Shown here piece after piece: positions 49,250 to 60,149 of a stretch of 64,000 nt of DNA (its first letter is position 1; each line of letters opens with the position of its first letter). The notes under the pieces are model-generated. The model ran no database searches. It worked only from the letters and a program-made list of their open reading frames with translations, and was not told the origin of the DNA. The DNA lies in NCBI GenBank assembly GCA_949130485.1, contig OX422192.1, positions 1 through 64,000 on the forward strand, read 5' to 3'. Made by a program: the position numbers and the translations under genes. This DNA comes from Agelas oroides (taxonomy: Eukaryota > Porifera > Demospongiae > Agelasida > Agelasidae).

Positions 49250-50143
49250 GGATTGCTGCAGCCTGGAGTCCAAGTCCCTGGACAATGGTGTCGATCTCAT
49301 TCTGGAGACGGTTGAGGTGAGCCTGATTGGTTCGCTCTCGCTCCAAGCATGCTGTTTGGCCATTCCACCCACAACCAGGTTCTCCACCAGCTGATAGCTC
49401 TCATCCATCTCGTCTTTTAGCTCATTCGACTTTTTTTTGTAGCTCTGAGAGCTGGAGGGTGGGAGGAAGGGAAGGAGGGGGAAGAATGGGGAGTGACAGG
49501 TAAGAGCGAGAAATAGGGAGAGGAGGAGAAAGGAGGATGGTACACAATGGACAGGGAAATTACCAGTTGATATCCCACCTTGAAACTTTTTTCTGGGTCC
49601 ATTTCCTGCAGCTGTTTGCCCTGAGAGTCATAGGCATAGATAATGACGGCAGCATACGTTGAGCTGCTGTTGAGAGCGCCGCATGTTTGAGCTGCATCCG
49701 ACAAGTAGAGACGACAACTTGCGCTGAATCTGCCCGATCTGCCCATAGATCCGCCCCGCCACCGCGGACCGGTAGTCTCGCGGCGAGAGGATCCCCGATT
49801 TGCGAACGCGTTTCAGCTCCCAGTGTTGCGCGCAGTTGGTCGCTATTGCAGATGTGGTACCACGGCAGGAAACACGATCTGAATATCAGATTACCATGGA
49901 CAGTAATGCAAGTATCGAGCAGTTGTAAAGACAGTGTATTGACACTGACCCTTCTGTAATTCTCTTCCCACTCGGTTGCGTCACCTTCACAATGAAGCCG
50001 GCGTAATCTGGAAGCTGTTCTGGACTGCGCACAAACTTAGTGAACTTCATTTCGAAATTAGTCAAAGGAACGAATCTTCTACTCTCTCCTTTCCCCTTCC
50101 AGTATCCCATGCGAGAATCGTACTGCACAAGATCCTTCCCCAT
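49250..50143 (-). pseudogene. 5' part of coiled-coil locus or separate gene relic
   Basis: A minus-strand ATG at 50143 opens an exon that includes GESRRFVPLTNFEMKF and PDYAGFIVKVTQPSGKRITE, then a GTCAGT donor near 49950. A TGATATTCAG acceptor near 49890 leads in phase to NCAQHWELKRVRKSGILSPR and GRIYGQIGQIQRKLSS. After a frame change near 49690 it continues TYAAVIIYAYDSQGKQLQEM, then a GTGGGA donor. A third piece (49430-49250) is coiled coil (NELKDEMDESYQLVENLVV, then in another frame LERERTNQAHLNRLQNEI). I do not recognise the family. Two frame changes suggest a pseudogene. It may be the start of the 43760-47320 gene, since strand and order agree. Confidence 0.5.
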
Positions 50144-50343
50144 GTCGATCGACACACTAGGAAACTGAACAGCGCACGTCTAGACCCGCCGACAAGCCGT
50201 ACCATCTCAATCTGCGCATGCGCAATAGTCACGCCTATAAGTATGAATAAACCACTTTTCAACTTCACCGGGGAATAAATTATGCGGTTAAATGTGTACA
50301 AACAAGAAACACAAGTATAAGAAATGAACAGTTACAATATATG

Positions 50344-53300
50344 TTATGGTTTCTTAGGCAGAATGGGTTTACGACCAAACTGATAGCATCTAGCAGTGTA
50401 CAGATTACGTCTCAGTACCATTCGGTGCAAATAAAACAAGTGGTGATTCTTAGTCATTGAACATAATATGCGCTTATATCTACCAACCCATGCAAAAGTC
50501 TGTTCTCCACTTTGGGTATTGAAGTGGGGATGAGTTTCCTTAAACTGAAGTGGACTAAACTGTTCCCTACAAGTTGCACTGATGTGGTTTGGAAAATCAA
50601 ACACATCAATGATTTTCTGTACGTTCATCCACAGTTTGTTGTATGGAGGTGGAAGCGGCAAGGGCTTTCGAGTGATCCTCATCTTCTCTACATTGCAGAT
50701 GTTGTCATAAGCTACAGTGATTGCAGGGAGATTGGATGGACCACCTAGTGCCTTAACAAGAGAAAGCAACCACTGCAGCAGAATAAGAAACACCTGGGAT
50801 GGTGACTCTGACCTGTTAGTAAAGGAAATTAAACAAAAATTGGCTTTTTGTTATGCGTATCGGCACAATCAAATTACTATCTAAGCAGACAAAAGCATTG
50901 TGGAAAATGAGGTCTGGACACACCACCATCTAGTCTCAGTCCCAGACCCGCAGCAAGACCTCCACATGTACCATACTGAGGGTCCGGGAAAAAAACTAAA
51001 AAAAAAACCCACCAAAATAGGATGGCGAAGCCACTAGGTACAGGCTGTGTAAACAGGGTGGTTACATGCTGAATACAGATTACATCTGCCAGCATGCTCA
51101 GAGGAGGTCCGACACTAGTGATGTCATATACATCAACACGTGATCCTGATTGTCAAGTTAATTGCTAACCTCCTGCATTCCATTGCTTCAAGGACGATTT
51201 CTTGGCATCAGAAGCTTCTAGCGTGCTGGGTTCACTCGGGTTGGGGGGTATTTTCAACCATACTGAAGCTGTCTATTAGGTCGAGATCGATCACCGCCAT
51301 TCATCTAGCTCTCAACAGCCACAAGAATGCCGTTTGGAGGTCACACAGGCATGCAATGTTACTTCTGACTGGCGAGACACTTTCAGCATCACGAAAACCC
51401 CCCTAAACCCATCTTGATCTTTGCCGCACAGCATTTCCAATTGTTGTATCGATGGTTTTTAGTCCTTGGAATGTTCATTAATGCATGCGCATGTGATAGT
51501 GTCGCACCTCCTCTGAGCATGCTGACCACAAACAGGAAATGGAGTAAATTTTAAAGTTGCAGCTCTCTTTAAATCTTCACTAACCTCTTTCCTTGCATCC
51601 TTTGAAACACTTAGGATGAGGGTAGAGTGAAACCCGTCTGGCTTCCTCTACTCGCTCGAAACAATTCTCCCTGTCACTGTTCAACTTGAAACAGTAGTCA
51701 TCCAATCCAATTCTGTGTAACTCCAGTTCCAGTTCTCCATTATAAAACATTTCGCCAACTAGTTCTGGAGTGATTTCTGCAAAATAGCATAGGCACATTT
51801 ATTGATGAGATGTTTTTGATCCTTAAGATTGCTTCTAAGGAACAACTATGGTCTCAGGTACACATACATACATTGGATAATCTGCTCATGATATAAGACT
51901 CACTGTGCATGACAGGTAGTTACTATACTATCACATAATCACCATAAACACAGCAACTCAGATTTCATACCCATATCCTTAGGTACATCCAGTGCAACAT
52001 TGTATGCTTCAGCAAATCCTTGGAACGATACCCATGCATGATTGCTAAACAATAAGGGAAGATGAGCACACATATCTATATAATGCATAGAATCGGCTCA
52101 TGCTTAATCTGGTTCCTTGTAAAATGATTCCCCAGGAACAACTGTACACCCAAAATTTGCTCCCACCATGGGCAAGCTGGTTCTTGAAGGCAAATCTGTT
52201 CATGTCACCACCTTTCCAGCAATGGGAAGCTGGGGGCGGGGCCTGAGAACAAGGCTGGGCATCATTCAGCAAAAGTTTCTCAAGCACTCTCACGCAGATG
52301 CAGTCATGCTGTGCTTCTACTGACATTAATTTGTACTACACGTAAAATGCCTGAATTAGTCTCATGTAGCCTGACTCTCGTCTGAAAGGGTCTGGCTACG
52401 AGAGACTAGGTGCCTGACTTTCCCAGCATACATGTACCGATACAGTTCAAAGAATGGTGCCATGTGTATTCGGATGCCGTAGTTTTCAAACAGTGGACCC
52501 AAAAGTAGCTTGGTGTTGTGGCAGTTGTAAATAACAACTCATAAGCATCAGATCACTGTTTTGGGGGGTTTGTATAAGTTGTGGTAATAGTTTTCAGTTT
52601 TCATTGGTGGACAGAATAGCCATGCACAGAGGATAGTTCACAACTCTGTAACCTCTGATTCATGGGGGGACAATTTGTCCTAAGGGGGACACATGGTCCC
52701 AGGACAAGTTGTCCTGGGGGACAGCTGGTCCTAGGATCACGTGTCTGGGGGGACAATTTAAGGCGGGGGACATCCCATCCTATGAGAATGGTATAAATAT
52801 ACTGTCAACATGGAGAATGAAAGAGGTAGGCCTGGGAATGATTCCTAAACTATCAGTATACATGGTAGTATGTACAGTAACTACTTACGCCAATGAACAC
52901 TGAAATTCTCCAAGGGATCTTGTTGCACAGACTGAGTCAGTTGCTTCCACAATCCTTCCAACTTCTGGATAGTACCTGAATCCTAGATCTGACTTGTTGC
53001 CGTACTGAGTTAGGTTGTAGAACAGCTTACAGTCAACACAGCGCAGGGTAACTTTGTCAGCATACGACACTCCACCTTCACTATAGTACTTAACTTTGGT
53101 GCAACGATTAGACACCAGTCTGCGTCCGCAATTAATGCATGCACCAACAGGAGGTGCTAACACCACCGGGAGATCATCTGGCCTCAACATCTCCAACAGG
53201 GAGGGACAAGACGCTTGTACAAACGACAACAATGCCTTTACTTCTTTCACTGGGTGGTCACAGTATCTGCTTACATAGTGTAGCATCTGATTCTCGGTCA

Positions 53301-53541
53301 GTGCTTTTGGCAACGCGTTAAAGCAGGACACGACCATGAACACAAGTCGAAGGCCATACAGCGACATTAGCCATACCAGTGAATATTCCTCCGATAGGAC
53401 GTTGGACATGGTACTCATCTGGTCTATTTCTTTCAGCTGTTTAACTGCTGCTTCAACTCCTTTCATCGCGCCTTTCGTCTGCTTTCTCTTACACTCCAGT
53501 TCATCCAAATCTGGCATGAGCCTGCGCTTCTTTGCTGCCAT
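50344..53541 (-). CDS. KDZ/Zisupton-like transposase, middle missing
   Basis: Four minus-strand exons: 53541-52889, 52044-51971, 51776-51585 and 50812-50344. The ATG at 53541 gives 653 nt (phase 2), and the next two junctions agree in phase (2, then 1) with GTAAGT, GTATGA and GTTAGT donors. Exon 1 is basic at its start (MAAKKRRLMPDLDELECKRK) and carries a Cys cluster (CINCGRRLV at about residues 140-150, LRCVDCKLFY), as in the CxC domains of KDZ transposases. Exon 4 encodes the typical C-terminal part (AITVAYDNICNVEKMRITRK, HFNTQSGEQTFAWVGRYKRI, KNHHLFYLHRMVLRR). Exon 3 to 4 does not keep phase, and the total of about 460 residues is far below the usual size, so the catalytic centre has been lost. 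An unrelated MITE occupies that intron. Family call is from memory of KDZ proteins. Confidence 0.68.
51091..51523. mobile_element. MITE inside the KDZ locus
   Basis: Terminal inverted repeats AGCATGCTCAGAGGAGGT (51091 on) and its complement ending at 51523 match over about 25 bp with one mismatch. The 433-bp element has no transposase and lies in the gap where the KDZ middle exons would be expected. Target duplication unclear. Confidence 0.82.
52366..52412. mobile_element. Small palindromic element (GTAGCCAGACTCT type)
   Basis: TCTCATGTAGCC and GGCTACGAGAGA with neighbouring GACTCT/GGGTCT form imperfect arms of a 45-bp hairpin, related to the palindrome at 32416-32454. It lies in the first KDZ intron. 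Confidence 0.55.
52590..52787. mobile_element. Dispersed repeat copy B (GGGGGACACGTGGTCC family)
   Basis: Homologous to 42560-42772 over nearly its full length, with small gaps; both end at CATCCCATCCTATGA. It lies in KDZ intron 1, so this intron has accumulated several unrelated insertions. Confidence 0.7.
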
Positions 53542-53579
53542 AGTACCTGGTAAAATTTTCAACTGAAATGCCCCCTTGA

Positions 53580-54070
53580 AAGTAGCACTTGAACTAGTTT
53601 GAAAGTGCGTAGGCTACGTCGATCCGCACTAGCTGCACTTCTACCAAAATTTAGCTGAGAAGGGGTTAATAAAGTTGTGTGCACAAAAAACGTTCACATA
53701 AATTTATGTGCTGGATGTCCGTTCGCAAATCCGGGAGCAATTGCTCGCGGCAGCTGTTATTTTTCTTTATTTCCGGTGCACGTGGGAGGAGCGATAACAT
53801 TTTTTCTTTCCTCCAAACGGAAATAAAGGCTGGCTCGTGAGACTATTATAGCCTCGTACCCAGGCTCTTTCTCGCGCGGAAAGAGGAAATGAGCCTGATG
53901 ACGAGGCTAACTAATACCTAGGTTGGTGGTGAGATGTTCACTGGCTAAGTACTTATTGCCCAATTATTTTCCGGGTCATGTGACCATGCTCCCAGGATTA
54001 TGTGACATACTCCCTAGGCCACATGATAATTCTCCTAGATCACATGATCGTGCTCCCCAGATCATGCTCC
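53580..54070. other. Intergenic DNA with a short palindromic element
   Basis: No gene seen. Around 53848-53915, TAGCCTCGT and ACGAGGCTA bracket a hairpin-like element with CTCTTTC/GAAAGAG inside. 53930-54080 contains four loosely repeated words of the form CATGTGATC-TGCTCC. Confidence 0.5.
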
Positions 54071-54139
54071 TGGATCATGTGATCGTACATGCACACACTC
54101 TCAGGCAGCCACCACCCTCCCACATGCCCACACACTCAC

Positions 54140-54445
54140 AGGCAGTCACTGAGAGTGTGTGCATGTGGGAGGGTGGTGACTGCCTGAGAGTATGTGGACA
54201 TGACATGGAAGGGTGGTGACTGCCTGAGTGTATGCATGTGGGAGGGTGGTGACTGCCTGAGTGTGTGCATGTGGGAGGGTGGTGACTGCCTGAGAGTGTG
54301 TGCATGTGGATGGGTGGTGACTGCCTGAGAGTGTGTGCATGTGGGAGGGTGGTGACTGCCTGAGTGTGCACACTCAGGCAGTCACATGTGCATGTTGGAG
54401 GTAGGTGACTGCCTGAGAGTGCGTGTGATATGACATGGAAGGGTG
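54140..54445. repeat. 34-36-bp minisatellite, inverted orientation
   Basis: Units of the type GTGACTGCCTGAGAGTGTGTGCATGTGGGAGGGTG, here abbreviated to the core GTGACTGCCTGAGAGTGTG, are repeated about eight times. The next block (54450 on) carries the same unit on the opposite strand, so the two arrays meet head to head with transition points near 54370 and 54446. Confidence 0.9.
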
Positions 54446-54449
54446 GGCA

Positions 54450-55445
54450 GTCACCTACCTCCCATGTCATGTCACACACACTCTCAGGCAGTCACCACCC
54501 TCCCACATGCACACACTCTCAGGCAGTCACCACCCTCCCATGTGCACACACCTCAGGCAGTCACCTACCTATAGGCAGTCACCACCCTCCCATGTCATGC
54601 CCACACACTCTCAGGCAGTCACCACCATGCACACACTCTCCGGCAGTCACCACCCTCCCACATGCACACACTCTCAGGCAGTCACCACCCTCCCACATGC
54701 ACACACTCTCCGGCTGAGTCACCACCCTCCCACATGCACACACTCTCCGGCAGTCACCACCCTCCCACATGCACACACTCTCCGGCAGTCACCACCCTCC
54801 CACATGCCCACACACTCAGGCAGTCACACACTCTCAGGCAGTCACCTACCTCCCATGTCACACTCAGGCAGTCACCACCCGGCTTCCACATGCACACAAT
54901 CAGGCAATCACCCGTCCCATGTCATGTCAAATCAGGCAGTCACCACCCTCCCATGTCATGTCACACACACAATCACTGTTATGGACCCTAAGCTAATGCT
55001 TATACAGTTTCACAGTCACCACCCTCCCACATGCCCACACACTCAGGCAGTCACCTACCTCCCATGTCACACTCAGGCAGTCACCACCCGGCTTCCACAT
55101 GCACACAATCAGGCAATCACCCGTCCCATGTCATGTCAAATCAGGCAGTCACCACCCTCCCATGTCATGTCACACACACAATCACTGTTATGGACCCTAA
55201 GCTAATGCTTATACAGTTTCACAGTCACCACCCTCCCACATGCCCACACACTCAGGCAGTCACACACTCTCAGGCAGTCACCTACCTCCCATGTCACACT
55301 CAGGCAGTCACCACCCGGCTTCCACATGCACACAATCAGGCAATCACCCGTCCCATGTCATGTCAAATCAGGCAGTCACCACCCTCCCATGTCATGTCAC
55401 ACACACAATCACTGTTATGGACCCTAAGCTAATGCTTATACAGTT
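54450..55445. repeat. Same minisatellite, forward orientation, with higher-order repeat
   Basis: Units with core CACACTCTCAGGCAGTCACC fill the block. Its right half holds three copies of a longer phrase recognised by GGCTTCCACATGCACAC at 54891, 55090 and 55317 (199 and 227 bp apart; the difference equals an extra piece of about 28 bp). Each copy ends with the same non-repeat phrase GTTATGGACCCTAAGCTAAT. Confidence 0.9.
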
Positions 55446-55522
55446 TCTACAGTTTGTCTGATCTCCTCTTTGTCTTCTCTTTGTCTTGTCTTCTTGTCTT
55501 GTCATAGGTGGGGGCTGATCTG

Positions 55523-55650
55523 GAATGCACCTGAGGAAGAAAAGACTAAGCGATGAACAATTGGCAAACTGACCTGGCATGGCTAATGGAGTACTACTCA
55601 CCAAGTCACAGAAGCTTTCAGATCCTCCCCAAGTCTTAGCAGCTCAGATC
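55523..55650 (-). repeat. Duplicated exon-like segment, copy 1
   Basis: This aligns with 56531-56660 (for example CACCTGAGGAAGA, AGTACTACTCACC). On the minus strand each copy has a pyrimidine-rich TTCCTCAG acceptor followed by GTG(C/T)(A/G)TTCCAGATCA, so a splice-acceptor and exon start may be duplicated. No full reading frame can be assigned. Confidence 0.6.
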
Positions 55651-55908
55651 CTCCTCATCAGCACCTTCTACCCAAGCAACCACACATGTCTGGACATAAC
55701 TAACAAGATGCTTAACTAACCACACATGCAGTAACAGTGACAAATCATTACACAGTGAAACATGTCTGGGAGGCCAACCAAATGTAAAGGGTGCATGCAT
55801 GCAACACATGCATATTTCAAAATGATCACAGACACAGCAGTTCTTTAGTTCACAAATGCAGTAGCTCTTTGATCACAGACGTTCTTCTGATCACAGTGAG
55901 ACTCAACC

Positions 55909-56480
55909 AGCAAGGTAGTGTAGGATGTGGAACTCTTGTAGGACGACCGGTGAGGTAGTGTAGGATGTGGGAACTCTTGTAGGACAACCGGTGAGGTAGT
56001 GTAGGATGTAGGAGCTCTTGTCGGACAACCGGTGAGGTAGTGCAGGATGTGGGAACTCTTGTAGGACGACTGGCGAGGTAGTGTAGGACGTGGGAACTCT
56101 TGTAGGATGACTGGTGAGGTGGTGTAGGATGTGGGAACTCTTGTAGGACGACCGGTGAGGTAGTGCAGGATGTGGGAGCTCTTGTAGGACAACTGGTGAG
56201 GTGGTGTAGGATGTGGTAACTCTTGTAGGACGACCGGTGAGGTAGTGCAGGATGTGGGAGCTCTTGTAGGACGACTGGTGAGGTAGTGTAGGACATAGGA
56301 ACACTTGTAGGATGACTGGGGTGAGGTAGTGTAGGATGTGGGAACTCTTGTAAGACGACCGGTGAGGTAGTGTAGGATGTGGGAACTCTTGTGGGACGAC
56401 CGGTGAGGTAGTGTAGGATGTGGGAACTCTTGTAGGATGACTAGTGAGAACTGGGATCTCTTGCGGGACAACTGGTGAGG
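55909..56480. repeat. 41-bp minisatellite, about 14 copies
   Basis: Units start at 55950, 55991, 56032 and so on (41-bp spacing) with core GTGAGGTAGTGTAGGATGTG. Because 41 is not a multiple of three, the minus strand cycles through all three frames without a stop and yields a 208-residue open frame of Ser/Thr/Pro/Tyr repeats. I do not call this a gene. Confidence 0.92.
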
Positions 56481-56530
56481 TAGGGGATGATGTGGTAGCT
56501 CTTGCTAACGGAGCACAGGTGTGGGCTTGA

Positions 56531-56660
56531 TGATCTGGAACACACCTGAGGAAGAGAAAAGACTAGCAGTAAACAATTTGCAAACTGACCCTGCATAGCT
56601 AGTAGAGTACTACTCACCTAGTCTTAGAAGACATCCGCTCCTCCTCAACAGCTCCTCCTC
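56531..56660 (-). repeat. Duplicated exon-like segment, copy 2
   Basis: Second copy of 55523-55650, about 1 kb away, with the 41-bp minisatellite between them. The pair probably arose as one tandem duplication. Confidence 0.6.
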
Positions 56661-57142
56661 TCTGAGTTTCACAACTCATGCAGAAGTGCGCATGCTTCAC
56701 GTGAATGGTTCACCGATTTTTTTTTTCAAAATGATTAATATTGGGGGCTTCTCTTCTATTCTTTTAGCCAGAGCCTATCGCCAGAGCCTGGTAAACACTC
56801 AACCACAATGCAAACAATGGTGATTGTGAGGGAATGAATGAGATAGTGGGAGATGAATGGGGTGATTTTTTTTTCAGTATGAGATAGTGAGATGAGATGA
56901 TTTTTTTTTCCGTATGAAATGCTGTCAGTACGATGTGAAGCTGTCACAGCTGGTGTCAATGGGCGTGAGTTCACTCGAGTCGTTTTGGTTTCGATCACCA
57001 TTAACTTTCAGTTGCTCTGCTGCTGCGAACTAGAAAGCATTTTGGTTCCTTGGTCAGGTGCTCAACAGGTAAGACTAGTGGTGAGAAAGAGAGAGATATG
57101 GGATGTCGAGACATCAGCAACTTTTGGAAGTGAGCACACAAC

Positions 57143-57463
57143 TCAGTTCTTCAGATCACAAAGGCAGCAACAGACTCCAGAACATGTTTGAGCAAGTGAC
57201 AACTGGCAAGCGTCTGGAACATTTCGAACATGATCGGCAGTATATGTGACTGCACCCGGTGAGAACTCAGATCGGACGACAATCAGTAGCACAAAGCGAT
57301 AAGAGTCTCCATAACATATCGACCAGCAACTGTTTCGTACCTCTGGAACATTGTGGAGCGGATCAGCATCGTACGTGATCAACGACTGCACCCAGTAAGA
57401 ATTCGGATCGGAAGAGTCAGTTGCGAGATGTCCGTCCAGAGGTAGACAGCATGACAGCAACAT
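57143..57463 (-). CDS. Possible small protein or exon, unrecognised
   Basis: The minus-strand frame opens at 57463 with MLLSCCLPLDGH and contains two related segments (TYDADPLHNVPEVRN and TYTADHVRNVPDACQ), matching an imperfect DNA duplication of about 130 bp at 57210-57415. It is Cys-rich near both ends. No splice or promoter signal decides that it is real. It could equally be a repeat artefact. Confidence 0.25.
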   Translation of the reverse strand: MLLSCCLPLDGHLATDSSDPNSYWVQSLITYDADPLHNVPEVRNSCWSICYGDSYRFVLLIVVRSEFSPGAVTYTADHVRNVPDACQLSLAQTCSGVCCCLCDLKN

Positions 57464-57599
57464 GAGAGGTATGATGGTGATTTTTTTTTCAATATGCTTA
57501 CAAAGAGGAGTAAAAAATACAATGGCCTACATTCAAAAGATTGTGTCCTATGAATAGCATTACAGTGAAAATGAAAATGCTAGTAAGTGGTTGGGACCA

Positions 57600-58090
57600 G
57601 GAATGGCTCAAGGTTAGCTTCTTCTTTTTTTTTTTGCCCCATCTTTTCTCTTTTTCACAAAATGCATAATACATAATATATGGTTGGCAGCAAATAATAG
57701 AGATTGAGAGATTATAAGATACAAATAGAGAGAGAGAAAGGGGTTACAAAAGAGACATACAGGGGCTTACAGACATAACAGATAACAGACTGGAGTACAG
57801 TGACTTGAACGAAGAAACTCACAGACACAAAAGTTCCATCCGTAATCGAATCAAGTCTTCACAACACGTCTTCTTTTGTAAGTTCATCGTATATCGGAAA
57901 TCATGTCACAGCAAATCGGGATCGGATCAAGTCACAGCACATCTTTTTTTTTCTTTTTCTTTTTTTCTTTTTTTTCTTTTCTTCTTTTGTAACTCCATCG
58001 CACATTGAAAATCAAATTGGAAATCAAGTCATAGCACTTCTTTTTTTTTTTTTTTCGTTTTTCTTCTTTTTTCTTTTCCGTCTTTTCGTC
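57600..58090. other. T-rich DNA with degenerate tandem units
   Basis: Three loosely repeated pieces of the form ATCAAGTCNNAGCAC followed by a poly-T/C run and CTTTTGTAA lie at about 57845-58040. No gene identified. Confidence 0.55.
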
Positions 58091-58229
58091 AAAATCAATC
58101 AACTCCCAGGAAGTGGGGAGTAGGAGGACGGTGGATGGAGCCTCCTCTGTGTGCCAATCCTCAGGAAGTGAGGGAGGGCACCAGTGCTGTGGGCCAGGCT
58201 AGCTCTCCGAACTCAGGCTGCCGTCACAA

Positions 58230-58540
58230 GTCCTCACCGCACCTTGGAGCCACAGTACCAGGTTCGAGCTGGCGAGTAGGATCTCTCCTGTTCAGTGGAT
58301 CGCTAAAGTCCCAGCGAGCACCCAGTAGGCAGGCACATCTCCAAGGAGGAACCCTGCAAGCTTGCACTATCCACTGCCATTAATTGTCCTCACCGCACCT
58401 TGGAGCCACAGTACCAGGTTTGAGCTGGCGAGTAGGATCTCTCCTGTTTGGTGGATGGCTAAGGTCCCAGTGAGCACCCAGTAGGCAGGCCCATCTCCAA
58501 GGAGGAACCCTGCAAGCTCACACTATCCACTACCACGTCC
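58230..58540. repeat. 156-bp tandem duplication
   Basis: 58230-58385 and 58386-58540 are about 93-95% identical by eye, beginning GTCCTCACCGCACCTTGGAG and ending CACTATCCACT(G/A)CCA. Short relatives extend upstream (about 58130-58230). Confidence 0.93.
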
Positions 58541-58824
58541 TTGGGCCACCCCTTAAACCCACGGAGAAAAACCCAGGGAGTAAAACCTACACAAAAAAAT
58601 CCCCAGGAAAAAATGCATGGGGAAAAACTCATGGACGTACCTCTTACTTACAAGAGAACACACACCCAACCCTCCAAGCCAAGCCATGCACTCTCACACC
58701 CTCACTCACTCCCTTATGCACCCACCCACCCAGGCACCCACCCACCCAGGCACCTACTCACTTGCTTACTCACTCACCGACATGCACACATTCCCAGAAC
58801 TACCTGCCTAACAAGAACATGTAC

Positions 58825-58920
58825 TGGACAGACAGGAACTGGACTGACATGTACTGGACTGACATGTACTGGACTGACGTGTACTGACATGTACTGGACC
58901 GACAGGTACTGGACTGACAT
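58825..58920. repeat. 15-bp minisatellite
   Basis: GTACTGGACTGACAT is repeated about six times with small gaps. Confidence 0.9.
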
Positions 58921-58924
58921 GTGT

Positions 58925-59985
58925 ATGTGTGTGTGTGTGCATGTGTGTGTGTGTATTTGTGTGTGCATGTTAGTGACATTGTGTCAGGTGTACAGCTTGT
59001 GTGTTAGGGTGTACGCTTGTGTATGAGTGCATTGTTTGTGTGTGTGTGTGTGTATGTGTATGTGTGTGTGCATTGTGTGTGTACATTGTGTGTGTAGATC
59101 TGCCTTGACCACTCTTCGTCACATAGTTTCACCTGTCAGGTCATTTCTAAAGCAGCCGCTGAAACACATGCACACTCCAAAGTTACCCATTCCTTGCTAA
59201 GGCTCAAAAAAGGATCACGAAGGTCACAAAAATACTCATAGGAATGCAAGTGGGAGTTTTTAACCAGCCAAACCATGCAGCCACAGTTACTATCTTAGTT
59301 GGTTAGTTAGTTTTAGGTGGTGGTTAGTGTAACTTAATGTACCGGACAAGTGCACATAACATGATTAATACGCGACTCACGCGACATGATGTTTGTGTAC
59401 GTGATGCGACTCAAGTGACATGATGTTGGTGTACGTGACTCATGTGACATGACGTTAGTGTACGTGACGTGACTCACGTGACATGACGATAGTGCACATT
59501 ACGCGACTCACATGGATAATATCCATGACTCACATGGATACTATATGTGACACAACCAATATTTTGACACCACCACTTAGTGTACCCGACATTTATTTTA
59601 GTGTGGCTGGCTGGTATACATGCACATGCAAACACCCACATGCAAACACCCACTTGCATTCATATGAGGAGTAGTCACCTTCAAATGCTCAAAAAATGGG
59701 AATGGTAACCTTGGAGTACAGATACGTTTCAGTGGCTGCTAGAGAAATGACCCGACAGGCGAAACTATGTGACGAAGAGTAGTCAAAGCAGATCTGCACA
59801 CACAATGTACACAAACAATGCACAGTCACACACATACACGCACACACACCCACACAAACAATGCACTCATACACAACCGTACACCCAAACACACAAACTG
59901 TACACCTGACACAATGTCACACACATGCACACACAAATACACACACACATACACAATGTCACACATACATGTACACACACAACCT
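58925..59985. repeat. Long inverted repeat, about 340-bp arms
   Basis: The left arm (58925-59262) and the right arm (59625-59985, reverse complement) share a string of unique words in the same order: GACATTGTGTCAGGTGTACAG, here cut to TTGTGTCAGGTGTACAG, GTATGAGTGCATTGTTTGTG, ACTCTTCGTCACATAGTTTC and GAATGCAAGTGGG. Most of each arm is TG/CA-rich, but the unique words show true homology. The loop is about 360 bp. It could be a fold-back transposon or an inverted duplication. Confidence 0.85.
59372..59515. repeat. About 33-bp repeat with CACGTGAC words (loop of inverted repeat)
   Basis: Four to five diverged units contain GTGTACGTGA and GACTCACGTGACATGA variants. The E-box/CRE-like cores CACGTG and TGACGT recur. 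A regulatory role is not shown. Confidence 0.75.
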
Positions 59986-60149
59986 GACACAATGTCACAC
60001 ACACACACACACACCAACATACATACATAAACATATACATACACACAAGAAGGCTCCCTCCCACCTGCAACATTCCCTGAGGCTCCCACCCTTCCTTCAG
60101 AGACACAAATATGCTCCCAACCCACAACACCCTGGCCCAGTCTACAAAG

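Noticed and set aside
54435-55461. 256-residue + strand frame rich in His, Ser, Pro
   Set aside because: Minisatellite translation; the same unit lies in inverted orientation next door.
55845-56471. 208-residue minus-strand frame
   Set aside because: The 41-bp minisatellite cycles through three open frames; no other gene features.
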